Assembly: GCF_900089585.1 (NCBI RefSeq)
Contig: NZ_FLRH01000003.1
Coordinates: 1,936,501-2,000,500 of the forward strand
Reading direction: 5' to 3'
Length of the DNA stretch: 64,000 nt
From: Micromonospora sediminicola
Lineage (GTDB): Bacteria > Actinomycetota > Actinomycetes > Mycobacteriales > Micromonosporaceae
The notes under the pieces are model-generated. The model ran no database searches and had not been told where the DNA came from. It worked only from the letters and a program-made list of their open reading frames with translations. Made by a program: the position numbers and the translations under genes. Positions 43,327 through 52,212 of this stretch are shown here, in pieces; the stretch's first letter is position 1, and every line of letters begins with the position of its first letter.

Positions 43327-43418
43327 ACCTGGAGATCCTGCCAGCACCCCACCGGAAACGAGTACGGATGCTCATCCGTCCGCCCACCCCGGCCCGGCAG
43401 GATCTCCAGGTGTGACGA
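43320..43418. repeat. 23-bp perfect inverted repeat over both divergent start codons
   Basis: Bases 43320-43342 are the exact reverse complement of 43396-43418, with a 53-nt centre. Each arm contains GATCTCCAGGTGTGACG read toward its gene, so the leader and GTG start of both genes are the same sequence. Confidence 0.92.
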
Positions 43419-43795
43419 CGAGACGTGCGGTGCTCGGCGGGCTGATCCTCGCGGCGGCCACGGCCGGCGCCTGGTGGGCCTGGCTGAGCTGGGAGTCCGG
43501 CTGGACCGTGGACCCGGAGACCGGCGCGGCCGGCGGACCGTACGCGGTCCGGCAGGTGGCCGCCGCGGTGCTGACCCTGGTGGCGCTCGCCGTGGCCGGC
43601 GGCTGGTGGCTGAACACCTGGCTGGTCGCCTCGGTGATGACGGTGGCGTTCACCGTGCCGTGGGCGGCGCACGCCGCCGCGGGCGACGACAGCGGCCTGT
43701 GGGCGATCGGGGCGGCGCTGGTGGCGATCGGCACCGCCATCGGGGCGACGGTGGTCGCCGGCGGCGCCGGCTGGCTGCGCCGGCGCACTGCGTGA
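43412..43795 (+). CDS. Hypothetical four-span membrane protein
   Basis: 127 residues, four hydrophobic stretches (LGGLILAAATAGAWWAWLSW, AAAVLTLVALAVAGGWWL, LVASVMTVAFTVPWAAHAA, GAALVAIGTAIGATVVAGG) and a basic C-terminus. GTG start inside the inverted repeat. Divergently paired with the DUF218-like gene. Function unknown. Confidence 0.7.
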   Translation: MTTRRAVLGGLILAAATAGAWWAWLSWESGWTVDPETGAAGGPYAVRQVAAAVLTLVALAVAGGWWLNTWLVASVMTVAFTVPWAAHAAAGDDSGLWAIGAALVAIGTAIGATVVAGGAGWLRRRTA

Positions 43796-43811
43796 CGACC
43801 GGTAGGACGGG

Positions 43812-43842
43812 CAGGGGCCCCGCCGAACCGGCGGGGCCCCTG
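43812..43842. terminator. Bidirectional hairpin between convergent genes
   Basis: 14-bp perfect stem CAGGGGCCCCGCCG (43812-43825) with CGGCGGGGCCCCTG (43829-43842) and a 3-nt loop, between the ends of the genes at 43795 and 43860. Confidence 0.88.
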
Positions 43843-43859
43843 GGGTCACTGACGTTCGC

Positions 43860-44747
43860 TCAGGCGAGCGTCTTCAGGTAGTCGGGGTTGGCCTTCAGCC
43901 ACTCCTCGACCGCCTTCTTCTCGTCGCCCTTGTGCGTGTTGAACATCAGGTCCTCCAGCGACGCGAGCTGGTCACCGTCCATCTTGAACTTCTTCAGCAT
44001 CGCGGCGACCTCGGGGAAGTCCTCGCTGAAGCCCTGCCGACCGAACGTGTTGATCTGCTCGGCCTTGCCCAGCGTGCCCTTCGGGTCGGTCAGGTCCTTC
44101 AGCTCGTACTTGGCGTAGGCCCAGTGCGGGTGCCAGAGCGTGACCACGATCGGCTTCTTGTCCGCGATGGCGCCGTCGAGCGCGGCCAGCATGGCCGGGG
44201 TGGAGGACGTCTTCAGCTTCATCGAGCCGTCCAGGCCGTACTGCGGGAGCACCTGCTCCTGGGTGGCCTTGGTGAGGCCGGCGCCGGGCTCGATGCCGAT
44301 CATCTCGCCGCCGAACGTGCCGGCCTTGCCGGCCAGGTCGGCCAGCGAGTCGACGCCCTCGACGTACTTCGGCACCGCGATGCTGAGGCTGGCGTCGTCG
44401 TGCCACACGCCCAGCTTCTCCAGCTTGTCGCCGTACTTCTCCACGTAGGAGGCGTGGGTGAGCGGCAGCCAGCCGTCCAGGAACAGGTCGATGTCGCCGT
44501 TCGCGAGGCCGCCGTAGACCAGCCCGGCCTCCAGGTTCTTGAGCTGGACCCGGTAGCCCTTGTCCTCCAGGATGTGCTGCCACAGGTTCGAGGCGGCGAT
44601 CGCCTCGTCCCAGGCCATGTAGCCGATGGTGATCTTCTTGCCGGCGCCGGACGCGTCGTCCGACTTCTCGCCGCAGGCGGCCGCGCCGCCCAGGGCCAGG
44701 GTGGCGGTCACCGCCAGCGCGAGCACGCGCTTCACTGTCGTGAACAC
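43860..44747 (-). CDS. Glycine betaine/choline ABC transporter substrate-binding lipoprotein
   Basis: 295 residues of the OpuAC family. Signal peptide with lipobox GAAAC, lipidated Cys at residue 25. The mature start KKITIGYMAWDEAIAASNLWQHILEDKGY, then DLFLDGWLPLTHASYVEKYG and VVTLWHPHWAYAKYEL, contains the Trp-rich box that holds quaternary ammonium compounds. Third gene of the ATPase-permease-binding protein operon. A hairpin precedes it and may set its expression level. Confidence 0.93.
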   Translation of the reverse strand: MFTTVKRVLALAVTATLALGGAAACGEKSDDASGAGKKITIGYMAWDEAIAASNLWQHILEDKGYRVQLKNLEAGLVYGGLANGDIDLFLDGWLPLTHASYVEKYGDKLEKLGVWHDDASLSIAVPKYVEGVDSLADLAGKAGTFGGEMIGIEPGAGLTKATQEQVLPQYGLDGSMKLKTSSTPAMLAALDGAIADKKPIVVTLWHPHWAYAKYELKDLTDPKGTLGKAEQINTFGRQGFSEDFPEVAAMLKKFKMDGDQLASLEDLMFNTHKGDEKKAVEEWLKANPDYLKTLA

Positions 44748-44777
44748 AGAATTTCCCTTCCTTTTCGGGGTGCCGGC

Positions 44778-44797
44778 GGTTCCGCGTACGCGGAACC
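44778..44797 (-). terminator. 20-nt palindrome between permease and binding-protein genes
   Basis: GGTTCCGCGTACGCGGAACC is perfectly self-complementary. Within the operon it could act as an RNA-stabilising or attenuating hairpin rather than a full terminator. Confidence 0.6.
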
Positions 44798-44823
44798 AGG
44801 GGTGCCGGCGGGGAGGGCGACGG

Positions 44824-45717
44824 TCAGGCGGCCTCGCGCGCGAGGCGCTGGGCCCGCGCGGAGGGGAACCGGTCGCCCACGGAATCGGTGAGCCGGTCGA
44901 GCACGACGGCGAGGACCACGACCGCGATCCCGCCCTCGAAGCCGCTGCCCACCTCGACCTGGGAGAGCGCGAACATGATCACGTCGCCGAGTCCGCCGGC
45001 GCCGACCATGCCGGCGATGACCACCATGGACAGGGCCAGCATGATCACCTGGTTCACGCCGGTCATGATCGTCGGCAGCGCCAGCGGGAGCTTCGTCCGC
45101 AGCAGCACCATCCACGGCGGCGCGCCGAAGGACTCGGCCGCCTGCACGATCTCCTTGTCGACCTGGCGCAGGCCCAGCTCGGTCAGGCGGACGCCGGGCG
45201 GCATGCTGAACACCAGCGTGGCGAGCACGCCCGGCACCGTGCCGATGCCGAAGAAGAAGATCGCCGGGATCAGGTAGACGAACGCCGGCATCGTCTGCAT
45301 CAGGTCCAGCACCGGCCGGGCCAGCGCGGAGGCCCGCCTGTTCTCGGCCACGAAGACGCCCAGCGGGATCGCCAGCAGCAGGGCGAGCACGCTGGCCACG
45401 AGCACCTGCGCGAGCGTGCTCATGGTCTCCTCCCAGTACGGCATCCCGGCCACCAGGCCGAGACCGACCGCGGTGCCGAGGCCGAACTTCCAGCCGCGCA
45501 GCCACCAGCCCAGGGCGGCGAGCACCGCGACGACCGCCACGGCGGGTACGCCGTTGAGCAGTTGGTCGAGCGGGCTGACCAGGGCCTCGACCACTGACGC
45601 GACAGCGTCGAAGACCGGGCCGAGGGTACGGGTGGCCCAGTCCACGGCGGACTCCGTCCACTCACCGAGCGGGACCCGGGGCAGGGCGGCGTCGAGCGGG
45701 GATTCGCGCAGGCTCAT
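44824..45717 (-). CDS. Glycine betaine/choline ABC transporter permease
   Basis: 297 residues of the OpuAB/ProW family. It has an N-terminal amphipathic region (VPLGEWTESAVDWATRTLG), about seven membrane segments, and the permease loop ELGLRQVDKEIVQAAESFGAPPWMVLLRTKLPLALPTIM with the EAA motif. The ATG overlaps the stop of the ATPase gene (ATGA). Confidence 0.94.
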   Translation of the reverse strand: MSLRESPLDAALPRVPLGEWTESAVDWATRTLGPVFDAVASVVEALVSPLDQLLNGVPAVAVVAVLAALGWWLRGWKFGLGTAVGLGLVAGMPYWEETMSTLAQVLVASVLALLLAIPLGVFVAENRRASALARPVLDLMQTMPAFVYLIPAIFFFGIGTVPGVLATLVFSMPPGVRLTELGLRQVDKEIVQAAESFGAPPWMVLLRTKLPLALPTIMTGVNQVIMLALSMVVIAGMVGAGGLGDVIMFALSQVEVGSGFEGGIAVVVLAVVLDRLTDSVGDRFPSARAQRLAREAA

Positions 45718-47009
45718 GCCGACTTCTCCTTGTCGCCGACCAGTTCCGCCTCGGCCGGCCCGGTCGCGGGCTCGGCCGGTCGCGGGACCGGCGGGTGCGG
45801 GGCCGACGCGTGCGGCGCTTCGTCCGGGGTGGCGCTGGCGAGCGCGCTGAGCAGGGTGATCCGGGGGATCACCCCGGTCAGCCGGTCCCTGTCGTCCAGG
45901 ACGGCCACCGGGTGCTGGCTCTCCGCGCAGTCGGCGAACAGGTCGGCCACGGCGGTCTCCTCGGTGACGGTGCGGACCCGCTCGCCCGAGACGTACCCGT
46001 CGAGGTTGGGTCGGTTCTCCCGCAGCGCGCGCAGCACCTCGTCCTCGGTGACCGTGCCGAGGAACCGCTTCCCCGGCCCGGTCACGTAGACCACCGAGGT
46101 CTGGCTCTCGCGCAGGGCCCGGGCGGTGACCCGGGGGCCGGCGTTGACGTCGAGGACGTGGTGCGGCTTCTCCATCACGGAGGCGGCGGTCAGGATCCGG
46201 GTCCGGTCCACGTCGGCCACGAACTGCGCCACGTAGTCGTTCGCCGGATCGGTGAGGATCTCCTCGGCGGTGCCGATCTGGACGATACGGCCGTCGCGCA
46301 TCACCGCGATCCGATCACCGAGGCGCATCGCCTCGTTGAGGTCGTGGGTGATGAAGACGATCGTCTTGCCCAGCTCGGCCTGCAACTCCAGGAGCTGGTC
46401 CTGGATCTCGCGCCGGATGAGCGGGTCGAGCGCCGAGAACGCCTCGTCCATGAGCAGGATGTCGGTGCCGGCGGCCAGTGCCCGGGCCAGGCCGACCCGC
46501 TGGCGCATGCCACCGGAGAGGTCGTGCGGGAGCTTGTCCGCCCACTCGGTCAACCCGACCATGCGCAACGCGTCCATCGCGCGCTCCCGCCGCTGCGCCT
46601 TGGGCAGGCCGGCGACCTCCAGCGCGTAACCGGCGTTCTCCAGCACGGTGCGGTGCGGCATGAGCGCGAAGTGCTGGAAGACCATGCTGACCTTGTCCCG
46701 GCGCAGCTTGCGCAGCGCGGCCGGCTTGAGCGAGGTCACCTCGACCCCGTCGATCCGGACGCTGCCCGCGGTGGGTCGGAGCAGCCCGTTCAGCATCCGG
46801 ATGAGGGTCGACTTCCCGGAGCCGGAGAGGCCCATGACGACGAAGATCTCGCCGGGGCGTACCTCGAAGGTCGCGTCGATGACGGCGGCCGTGGCCGGCA
46901 GGCCGGCGAGGGCCTCGGCGCGCGGTGCGCCGCCCGCCAGGCGTCCCACCGCTTCGTCGGCTCGGTTTCCGAATATTTTGTAGAGCGACTTCACTGCGAG
47001 CGCGGACAC
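45714..47009 (-). CDS. Glycine betaine/choline ABC transporter ATPase with CBS domains
   Basis: 431 residues of the ProV/OpuAA family. It starts VSALAVKSLYKIFGNRADEA, with Walker A GLSGSGKST, the signature LSGGMRQRVGLARALA, and Walker B ILLMDEAFSALDPLIRREIQ. It ends with a tandem CBS module that senses ionic strength in this family, then a Pro/Ala tail. GTG at 47009 follows GGAGAGGGG and matches the family start. An in-frame ATG at 47078 would add 23 residues. Confidence 0.93.
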   Translation of the reverse strand: MSALAVKSLYKIFGNRADEAVGRLAGGAPRAEALAGLPATAAVIDATFEVRPGEIFVVMGLSGSGKSTLIRMLNGLLRPTAGSVRIDGVEVTSLKPAALRKLRRDKVSMVFQHFALMPHRTVLENAGYALEVAGLPKAQRRERAMDALRMVGLTEWADKLPHDLSGGMRQRVGLARALAAGTDILLMDEAFSALDPLIRREIQDQLLELQAELGKTIVFITHDLNEAMRLGDRIAVMRDGRIVQIGTAEEILTDPANDYVAQFVADVDRTRILTAASVMEKPHHVLDVNAGPRVTARALRESQTSVVYVTGPGKRFLGTVTEDEVLRALRENRPNLDGYVSGERVRTVTEETAVADLFADCAESQHPVAVLDDRDRLTGVIPRITLLSALASATPDEAPHASAPHPPVPRPAEPATGPAEAELVGDKEKSA

Positions 47010-47525
47010 GATCCCCTCTCCGACGCCGGCCACCGCGGATCGCGCCGGTGGAGGCAGTCTTCGCGTCTCGTCCGTCATATCAACATCGGTCACGTTGTCT
47101 GGGCCGTGAGGGCCGGCCGAGAAACCTACCGACGTCATCGCCGCAAATCCAGTCGGGACTGCGGGGAATGTGGAACTGCACACAAAAAGCGGCGGTCGAA
47201 TTCGGTCGTCCGGGTCTTCGGGTGAGCCCGTCCGCACGCTCGTGATCCGCATTTTCCCTGATCAGGACGCTTCCCGTTCGAACCGGCCGGGCGGTGTGAG
47301 CGTCGGTGAGCGGCACTCGCGAATATGAAGGCGCCGATAGCAAATCGTCGCGTGATCGTCATATTCGGATCCCGGTCGAGCGATCGGCGGGTGGTGCGGG
47401 AAAGGGGACGCGCCGGACCGCGTGTCGAATTCCGTCGAAACGATTCACGAGAATGTGGCGAGGTGGGGACCACGTCGCGCCACTCCGTCCGACGGGCGCT
47501 GGACGGGCCAGGGCATACTCGCCGG
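47010..47525. other. 516-nt intergenic region between divergent genes
   Basis: The sequence is less GC-rich than its surroundings (stretches such as GTGGAACTGCACACAAAAAGCGG and CGCATTTTCCCTGATCAGG). Open frames here are short and do not look coding. It must carry the osmoregulated promoter of the betaine operon and the promoter of the heme-oxygenase-like gene. CATACT at 47514-47519 lies 6 nt before that gene's ATG, a leaderless -10 candidate. Confidence 0.6.
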
Positions 47526-48137
47526 ATGTCCGATCAGGTCCGGCCCCGGCGGGCGGTGGTGGTGTCGCCGATGCTGACCGCGCTGCGCGAGGGCACCCGC
47601 GACCACCACGTCGTGGTGGAGCGCCGGTTGGCCCTGCCCGACCGGATCCGTGGCCGGGCGGACCTCGGCGTCACGCTCGCCGCGCTGCTCGCCGCCTGGG
47701 CGCCGCTGGAACGGGACCTCGCCGCCGCCGACTGGACCGGGTTGCCGGTCGGTGCCCGGCTCGGTGAGGCCGCCGCGCTGCTCCGGGCGGATCTGACCGC
47801 GCTCGGCGTGGTGGGTGTGGTCGCGTCCGACCGGACGTCCGGCGTCCGCCTGGACACCACGCCTCGGGCGGTCGGCGGCCGGTACGTGCTGCTCGGCAGT
47901 GCCCTGGGCGGCAGCGTGATCGCCCCCGTGGTGGAGCGCCGGCTCGGCCTGGCCGAGGGGGAGGGGACACGCTTCTTCCGGCGCAGCGGCCGTGCCCCGG
48001 GTGCCGACTGGCGGGACTTCCGTCAGGCGCTGGCCGGGCGCGGCTGGTCGTCCGCGGAGCGGCACGACGCCGTCGAGGCCGCGCGGCAGACGTTCGAGTT
48101 CGTCGGTCGTACCGCGGCCGTCCGGCCCTCGGGCTGA
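47526..48137 (+). CDS. Biliverdin-producing heme oxygenase-like protein
   Basis: 203 residues. LTALREGTRDHHVVVERRLALPDRI gives the proximal-His region (T24-R-D-H27). GGRYVLLGSALGGSVIAPVVERRLG matches the distal helix with its Gly-rich kink, and FRQALAGRGWSSAERHDAVEAARQTFEFV closes the all-helical fold. This is the BphO branch that usually supplies biliverdin to phytochromes. No phytochrome gene is nearby. ATG at 47526 appears leaderless. Confidence 0.82.
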   Translation: MSDQVRPRRAVVVSPMLTALREGTRDHHVVVERRLALPDRIRGRADLGVTLAALLAAWAPLERDLAAADWTGLPVGARLGEAAALLRADLTALGVVGVVASDRTSGVRLDTTPRAVGGRYVLLGSALGGSVIAPVVERRLGLAEGEGTRFFRRSGRAPGADWRDFRQALAGRGWSSAERHDAVEAARQTFEFVGRTAAVRPSG

Positions 48138-48191
48138 CGGCGGCCCGTTCGGCGGCGGTCGTGCCGGTGGTGGCCCGGTCGACCCGGCTCG

Positions 48192-48773
48192 TCAGCCCGG
48201 GCCCAGCTCCCGGGCGACGGTCCGCAGGGCCCGGGTCAGCTCCTTCGCCGAGGGTGCGGCGTCCGGGTCGACCAGCCACTGGGCCGCCACGCCGCCGAGC
48301 AGCGCCTGGTGGAACGCGCCGAGCCTGAGCGCGGTCGCCTCGTCCGCGTCCGGGTCGAGGCGGTGGAACACCTCGGCCAGCCCGAGTCGCGCCCGGCGGT
48401 TGGCGGCGGCGAACGCCGCGCGCAGGTCGGGGGAGCGGTCCATCCGGGCGATCAGCTCGAACTGCACCGCCCACAGGGGACGCAGTCGGGCGAACGACTC
48501 GATGATCCGTTCCCAGGCCAGCTCGAACCGCTGCTCGGGATCGGCGTCCGGCCCGGCGTCCCGGGCCAGCGCGCGGTCCAGTTCCTCGCCCCACTCCGCC
48601 ATCGCGCCGACGAGCGCCTCGTCGAGCAGCGCCCGCGTGGTGCGGAAGTGGTAGCCGATGGCGGCCAGGCTGGTGCCCGCCGCGGTGGCCACGTCCCGGG
48701 CGGTCGTGGCCGCGTAGCCCTTCTCGATCAGGCAGCGCTTCGCCCCGGCGAGCAGGTCCTCCCGATTACCCAT
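48192..48773 (-). CDS. TetR family regulator
   Basis: 193 residues. The helix-turn-helix AKRCLIEKGYAATTARDVATAAGTSLAAIGYHFRTTRALLDEAL occupies residues 8-50, followed by an all-helical ligand domain. It faces the FAD monooxygenase gene across a 71-nt divergent region that contains a 21-bp inverted repeat, so it probably represses that gene and itself. Confidence 0.9.
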   Translation of the reverse strand: MGNREDLLAGAKRCLIEKGYAATTARDVATAAGTSLAAIGYHFRTTRALLDEALVGAMAEWGEELDRALARDAGPDADPEQRFELAWERIIESFARLRPLWAVQFELIARMDRSPDLRAAFAAANRRARLGLAEVFHRLDPDADEATALRLGAFHQALLGGVAAQWLVDPDAAPSAKELTRALRTVARELGPG

Positions 48774-48811
48774 GCCGGACAGCGTACCGAGGTGTTGGAA
48801 TTCTGTCTTGC

Positions 48812-48832
48812 ACAAACGTCTGACACGCTTGT
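48812..48832. promoter_or_regulatory. Inverted repeat, likely TetR operator
   Basis: ACAAACGT (48812-48819), 5 nt, ACGCTTGT (48825-48832): one mismatch in eight base pairs. It lies 13 nt before the ATG of the monooxygenase gene. Confidence 0.7.
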
Positions 48833-48844
48833 ACCGTCGGCGGC

Positions 48845-50050
48845 ATGACCGATGTGCTGATCTCCGGCGGCGGTGTCGCCGGCTGCGCCCTCGCCTGGTG
48901 GTTGCGACACCGCGGCTTCCGACCCACAGTCGTGGAACGGGCCGCCGCGCCCCGCGACGGCGGCTACAAGGTGGACGTCCGGGGCGCCGCCCTGACCGTG
49001 CTGGACCGGATGGGCCTGACCGGTTCGGTCCGGGCGCACGACACCGGCATGCGCCTGGCCCGATTCCTCGACCGGCGCGGCCGGCAACTCGCCACCATGG
49101 ACGCGGCCCTCTTCGGCGGCCGCACGGGAGGCGACGTCGAGATCATGCGCGGCGACCTGACCCGGATCCTGCGGGCGGCGACCGGAGACGTGGAACACCG
49201 CTTCGACGACTCGGTCACCGCGCTGCGCCCCACCGCCGACGGCATGGACGTGACGTTCGCGCGGGGCGCGCACCGCCGCTTCGACCTGGTGATCGGCGCC
49301 GACGGACTGCACTCGACGGTACGACGCCTCGCGTTCGGCCCGGAGTCGGCGTACCTGCGCCCGCTCGGGCACCACATCGCCATCTGCACCGTGCCCTCCG
49401 GGTTCGGCGAGGAGCGGGTCGAGCTGCTGCACCCCGCCCCCGGGCGGACCGTCGGCGTCTACCGCACCGCCGGCGCGCCCGACGCCCGGGCGCTCTTCCT
49501 CTTCCGCTCGCCGGCCGAGGCCCCCGACCAAGGCGACGCCGCCGGGCAGCGGGCGTTGCTGGGGCGGGCGTTCGCCGGCTCCGGATGGCGGGTGCCCGAG
49601 CTGCTCGCCGCGCTGCCGGACGCGCCGGACCTCTACCTCGACGCGATGAGCCAGGTCCGGATGGAGCGCTGGTCGTCCGGCCGCGTCGGCCTGGTCGGCG
49701 ACGCCGCCTACGCCGCCTCGCCGGCCTCCGGTCAGGGCACCAGCCTGGGGCTGGTCGGCGCGTACGTGCTGGCCGCCGCGCTGGCCGAGGCGGGCGGGCA
49801 GCCGGCGGCCGGGTTCGCCGCGTACGAGCAGCGGATGCGGCCGTTCGTCGCGGCGAACCAGGCCCTGGCCGAGCGCAACCTGAAGGGGATGGTGCTCGGC
49901 TCGGCCACGCAGATCCGGTTCCAGACGTCGATGCTGCGCCTTCTGCCGCGCCTGCCGGGACGGGAGCGGATGGTCAGCCGGGTGGCCGAGCCGATCCGGC
50001 GGGCCTCGGACGCGATCACGTTGCCGGACCCGCCGGCCCGCGCGGCCTGA
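48845..50050 (+). CDS. FAD-dependent aromatic monooxygenase-like protein
   Basis: 401 residues. VLISGGGVAGCALAWWLRHRGFRPTVVERA is the FAD-binding Rossmann motif. FDLVIGADGLHSTVR carries the DG motif and GRVGLVGDAAYAASPASGQGTSLGL the GD motif, together marking the p-hydroxybenzoate-hydroxylase fold. Such enzymes hydroxylate aromatics or inactivate antibiotics such as tetracyclines and rifamycins. Under probable control of the divergent TetR protein. Confidence 0.92.
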   Translation: MTDVLISGGGVAGCALAWWLRHRGFRPTVVERAAAPRDGGYKVDVRGAALTVLDRMGLTGSVRAHDTGMRLARFLDRRGRQLATMDAALFGGRTGGDVEIMRGDLTRILRAATGDVEHRFDDSVTALRPTADGMDVTFARGAHRRFDLVIGADGLHSTVRRLAFGPESAYLRPLGHHIAICTVPSGFGEERVELLHPAPGRTVGVYRTAGAPDARALFLFRSPAEAPDQGDAAGQRALLGRAFAGSGWRVPELLAALPDAPDLYLDAMSQVRMERWSSGRVGLVGDAAYAASPASGQGTSLGLVGAYVLAAALAEAGGQPAAGFAAYEQRMRPFVAANQALAERNLKGMVLGSATQIRFQTSMLRLLPRLPGRERMVSRVAEPIRRASDAITLPDPPARAA

Positions 50051-50053
50051 GGT

Positions 50054-50584
50054 TCAGGGGCGGTCCAGGCGCTCGGCGTACGCGTCGCGCAGCTCCGCCC
50101 AGCCGAAGTCCTTCGCCTCCGCGCCACGGATCGGGCCGACCGGATCGCCGTCGAGCAGATGACCGGCGACGTCGAGGCAGAGATGCCAGCCGGCGGCCAC
50201 CATCGGGGCGAGGTCGGGCCGGTCGATCCGCTGCCGGACGGTGAGCGTGGTGCCGGCGCCGGCCGGGGTCAGTTCCCAGCGGAGCAGGGCGTCGCCCCAG
50301 GTGTACTCCAGCAGGCGTGGCCGGTCGGCGCGCAGCACCCGGGCCGGGGCCGGGTGGGCCCGGTCGCCGTCGACGGTGCGCAGCGTGGTCTCGCCGGGGC
50401 CGCCGAGGTCGTGGTCGGACCGGAACGGCGCCCACTGCGCCAGCTGTTCCGGGTCGGTGAGGGCGGCCCACACCTTCTCCGGCGGATGCCGGAGGTCCCG
50501 GACGAGCACCAGGTCCCACCGGTCGCCCCCGGGGACCAGCTCGACGTCGGCGAGCGGGCCGGGGCGGAAGTTGTCGCGCTGCAT
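50054..50584 (-). CDS. SRPBCC (AHSA1-like) family protein
   Basis: 176 residues. WDLVLVRDLRHPPEKVWAALTDPEQLAQWAPFRSDHDLGGPG is the AHSA1 start; LEYTWGDALLRWELTPAGAGTTLTVRQRI and a C-terminal extension follow. Two bases separate it from the stop of the ArsR gene upstream, so they form one operon. Convergent with the monooxygenase gene 3 nt away. Confidence 0.9.
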   Translation of the reverse strand: MQRDNFRPGPLADVELVPGGDRWDLVLVRDLRHPPEKVWAALTDPEQLAQWAPFRSDHDLGGPGETTLRTVDGDRAHPAPARVLRADRPRLLEYTWGDALLRWELTPAGAGTTLTVRQRIDRPDLAPMVAAGWHLCLDVAGHLLDGDPVGPIRGAEAKDFGWAELRDAYAERLDRP

Positions 50585-50586
50585 GG

Positions 50587-50913
50587 TCACTCCTGACTGT
50601 CGAGGTGGCGCTCCAGGGCGTCGAGGTGCGTGTCCCACATCCGCCGGTAGGGCCCGAGCCAGTCGTCCACCGCCCGCAGCGGCCCGGTGTCGACCCGGTA
50701 GATCCGCCGCTGCGCGGCGGTGCGGCAGGTGACCAGGCCGGCCTCGCGCAGCACCCGCAGGTGCTTGGAGACGGCCGGCTGGCTCATCCCCAGCGCGTCC
50801 ACCAGATCGCCGACGCTGCTCTCCGCCCGGCGCAGCCGGTCGAGGATGCGGCGGCGGGAGGGTTCGGCCAGTACGGCGAAGGCGTCCACGGACACGCTGG
50901 CAATATGCCTCAC
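50587..50913 (-). CDS. ArsR family transcriptional regulator
   Basis: 108 residues. VDAFAVLAEPSRRRILDRLRRAESSVGDLVDALGMSQPAVSKHLRVLREAGLVTCRTAAQRRIYRV is the winged helix. The GTG at 50913 gives the longest form; an internal GTG near 50895 may be the true start. A weak AT-rich palindrome (ATATG...TTATAT, about 50903-50922) overlaps the start and may be its operator. Confidence 0.9.
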   Translation of the reverse strand: MRHIASVSVDAFAVLAEPSRRRILDRLRRAESSVGDLVDALGMSQPAVSKHLRVLREAGLVTCRTAAQRRIYRVDTGPLRAVDDWLGPYRRMWDTHLDALERHLDSQE

Positions 50914-50982
50914 TGGTTATATGACTGTCAAGGAATGCAGGCGGGCGCTGCCGCGTCGTCGTCGGGTCCATATGCTCGGGGC

Positions 50983-51912
50983 ATGGAACTGCGGATCTTC
51001 ACCGAACCCCAGCAGGGGGCCAGCTACGACCAGTTGCTCGCCGTGGCGCGCCGCGCGGAGGAGACGGGGTTCGCGGCGTTCTTCCGCTCCGACCACTACC
51101 TGAAGATGGGCTCGGTGAGCGGGGACCCCGGTCCGACCGACGCCTGGACCACCCTCGCCGGCCTGGCCCGGGACACCACCCGGATCCGGCTCGGCACGCT
51201 GATGAGCGCCGCCACCTTCCGCCTGCCCGGCCCGCTGGCCATCACCGTGGCGCAGGTCGACCAGATGAGCGGCGGCCGGGTCGAGCTGGGCATCGGCACC
51301 GGCTGGTACGCCGAGGAGCACAGCGCGTACGGCATCCCGTTCCCGGCGCTGGGGGAGCGGTTCGACCGGCTGGAGGAGCAGCTCGCCGTCATCACCGGGC
51401 TCTGGTCCACCCCGCCCGGGTCGACGTTCGACTTCCCCGGCACCTACTACCCGGTCAGCGACTCGCCGGCGCTGCCCAAGCCGGTGCAGCGGCCCCGCCC
51501 GCCGATCCTGCTCGGCGGCATGGGCCCGAAGCGCACGCCCCGCCTGGCGGCCCGGTACGCCGACGAGTTCAACCTGCCGTTCGCCTCCGTCGACGACACG
51601 AAGACGCAGTTCCAGCGGGTACGCGACGCCTGCACCGCGATCGACCGGGACCCGTCCACCATGACCTGGTCCAACGCGGTGGTGCTGTGTTGCGGGCGCG
51701 ACGACGCCGAGGTGGCCCGGCGCGCCGAGGCGATCGGCCGGGATCCCGACGAGCTGCGCGCGAACGGCGCCGCCGGCACACCCGCCGAGGTGGTCGACAC
51801 GCTCGGCCGGTATGCCGAGACCGGCAGCGACCGCGTCTACCTCCAGGTACTCGACCTGGCCGACCTGGACCACCTGGAGCTGGTCGCCGCCGAGGTGATG
51901 CCGCAGCTCTGA
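50983..51912 (+). CDS. LLM class F420-dependent oxidoreductase
   Basis: 309-residue luciferase-like TIM barrel. MELRIFTEPQQGASYDQLLAVARRAEETGFAAFFRSDHYLKMG, GTLMSAATFRLPGPLAITVAQVDQMSGGRVELGIGTGWYAEEH and PPILLGGMGPKRTPRLAARYADEFN follow the actinobacterial F420 family (TIGR03560-like). TATGCT at 50971-50976 lies 6 nt before ATG, so the mRNA is probably leaderless. Substrate unknown. Confidence 0.92.
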   Translation: MELRIFTEPQQGASYDQLLAVARRAEETGFAAFFRSDHYLKMGSVSGDPGPTDAWTTLAGLARDTTRIRLGTLMSAATFRLPGPLAITVAQVDQMSGGRVELGIGTGWYAEEHSAYGIPFPALGERFDRLEEQLAVITGLWSTPPGSTFDFPGTYYPVSDSPALPKPVQRPRPPILLGGMGPKRTPRLAARYADEFNLPFASVDDTKTQFQRVRDACTAIDRDPSTMTWSNAVVLCCGRDDAEVARRAEAIGRDPDELRANGAAGTPAEVVDTLGRYAETGSDRVYLQVLDLADLDHLELVAAEVMPQL

Positions 51913-52176
51913 GCGCCGGCTCGCCCCGGCCTGGCTCGGCTCGGCCTGGCCTGGCTCGGCCTGGCCTGGCTCGGCCTGGCCTGGCTCTGGCTCGGCTCGG
52001 CCTGGCTCGGTCCGGTCCGGGCTTGGTGCGGTCCGGTCCGGCTCGGTCCGGTCCCGGTCCGGTCCCGGTCCGGCTCGGTCCGGTCCGGTCCGGTCCGGCC
52101 CAGCTCGGCTCGGACTCGGCCTCGAGCTTCCTCAGCCGGCCCAGCACGGTCGGGAGGAGACTCGCGCCAAGCGCGA

Positions 52177-52212
52177 TATGACTCAGAGTCATAATTATGA
52201 CTCTGAGTCATA
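52177..52212. promoter_or_regulatory. 36-bp perfect double palindrome, orphan operator
   Basis: TATGACTCAGAGTCATA (52177-52193) and TATGACTCTGAGTCATA (52196-52212) are each palindromes around one central base, and together form a perfect 36-bp palindrome. This is the form of a tandem TetR/MarR operator, yet no regulator gene adjoins it. Confidence 0.85.

Noticed and set aside
51569..52192. Reverse frame starting MTLSHIALGASLLPTVLGRLRKLE within the double palindrome
   Set aside because: The first 25 residues look protein-like, but the rest is Arg/Pro repeat. I could not support a gene, though a decayed one is possible.
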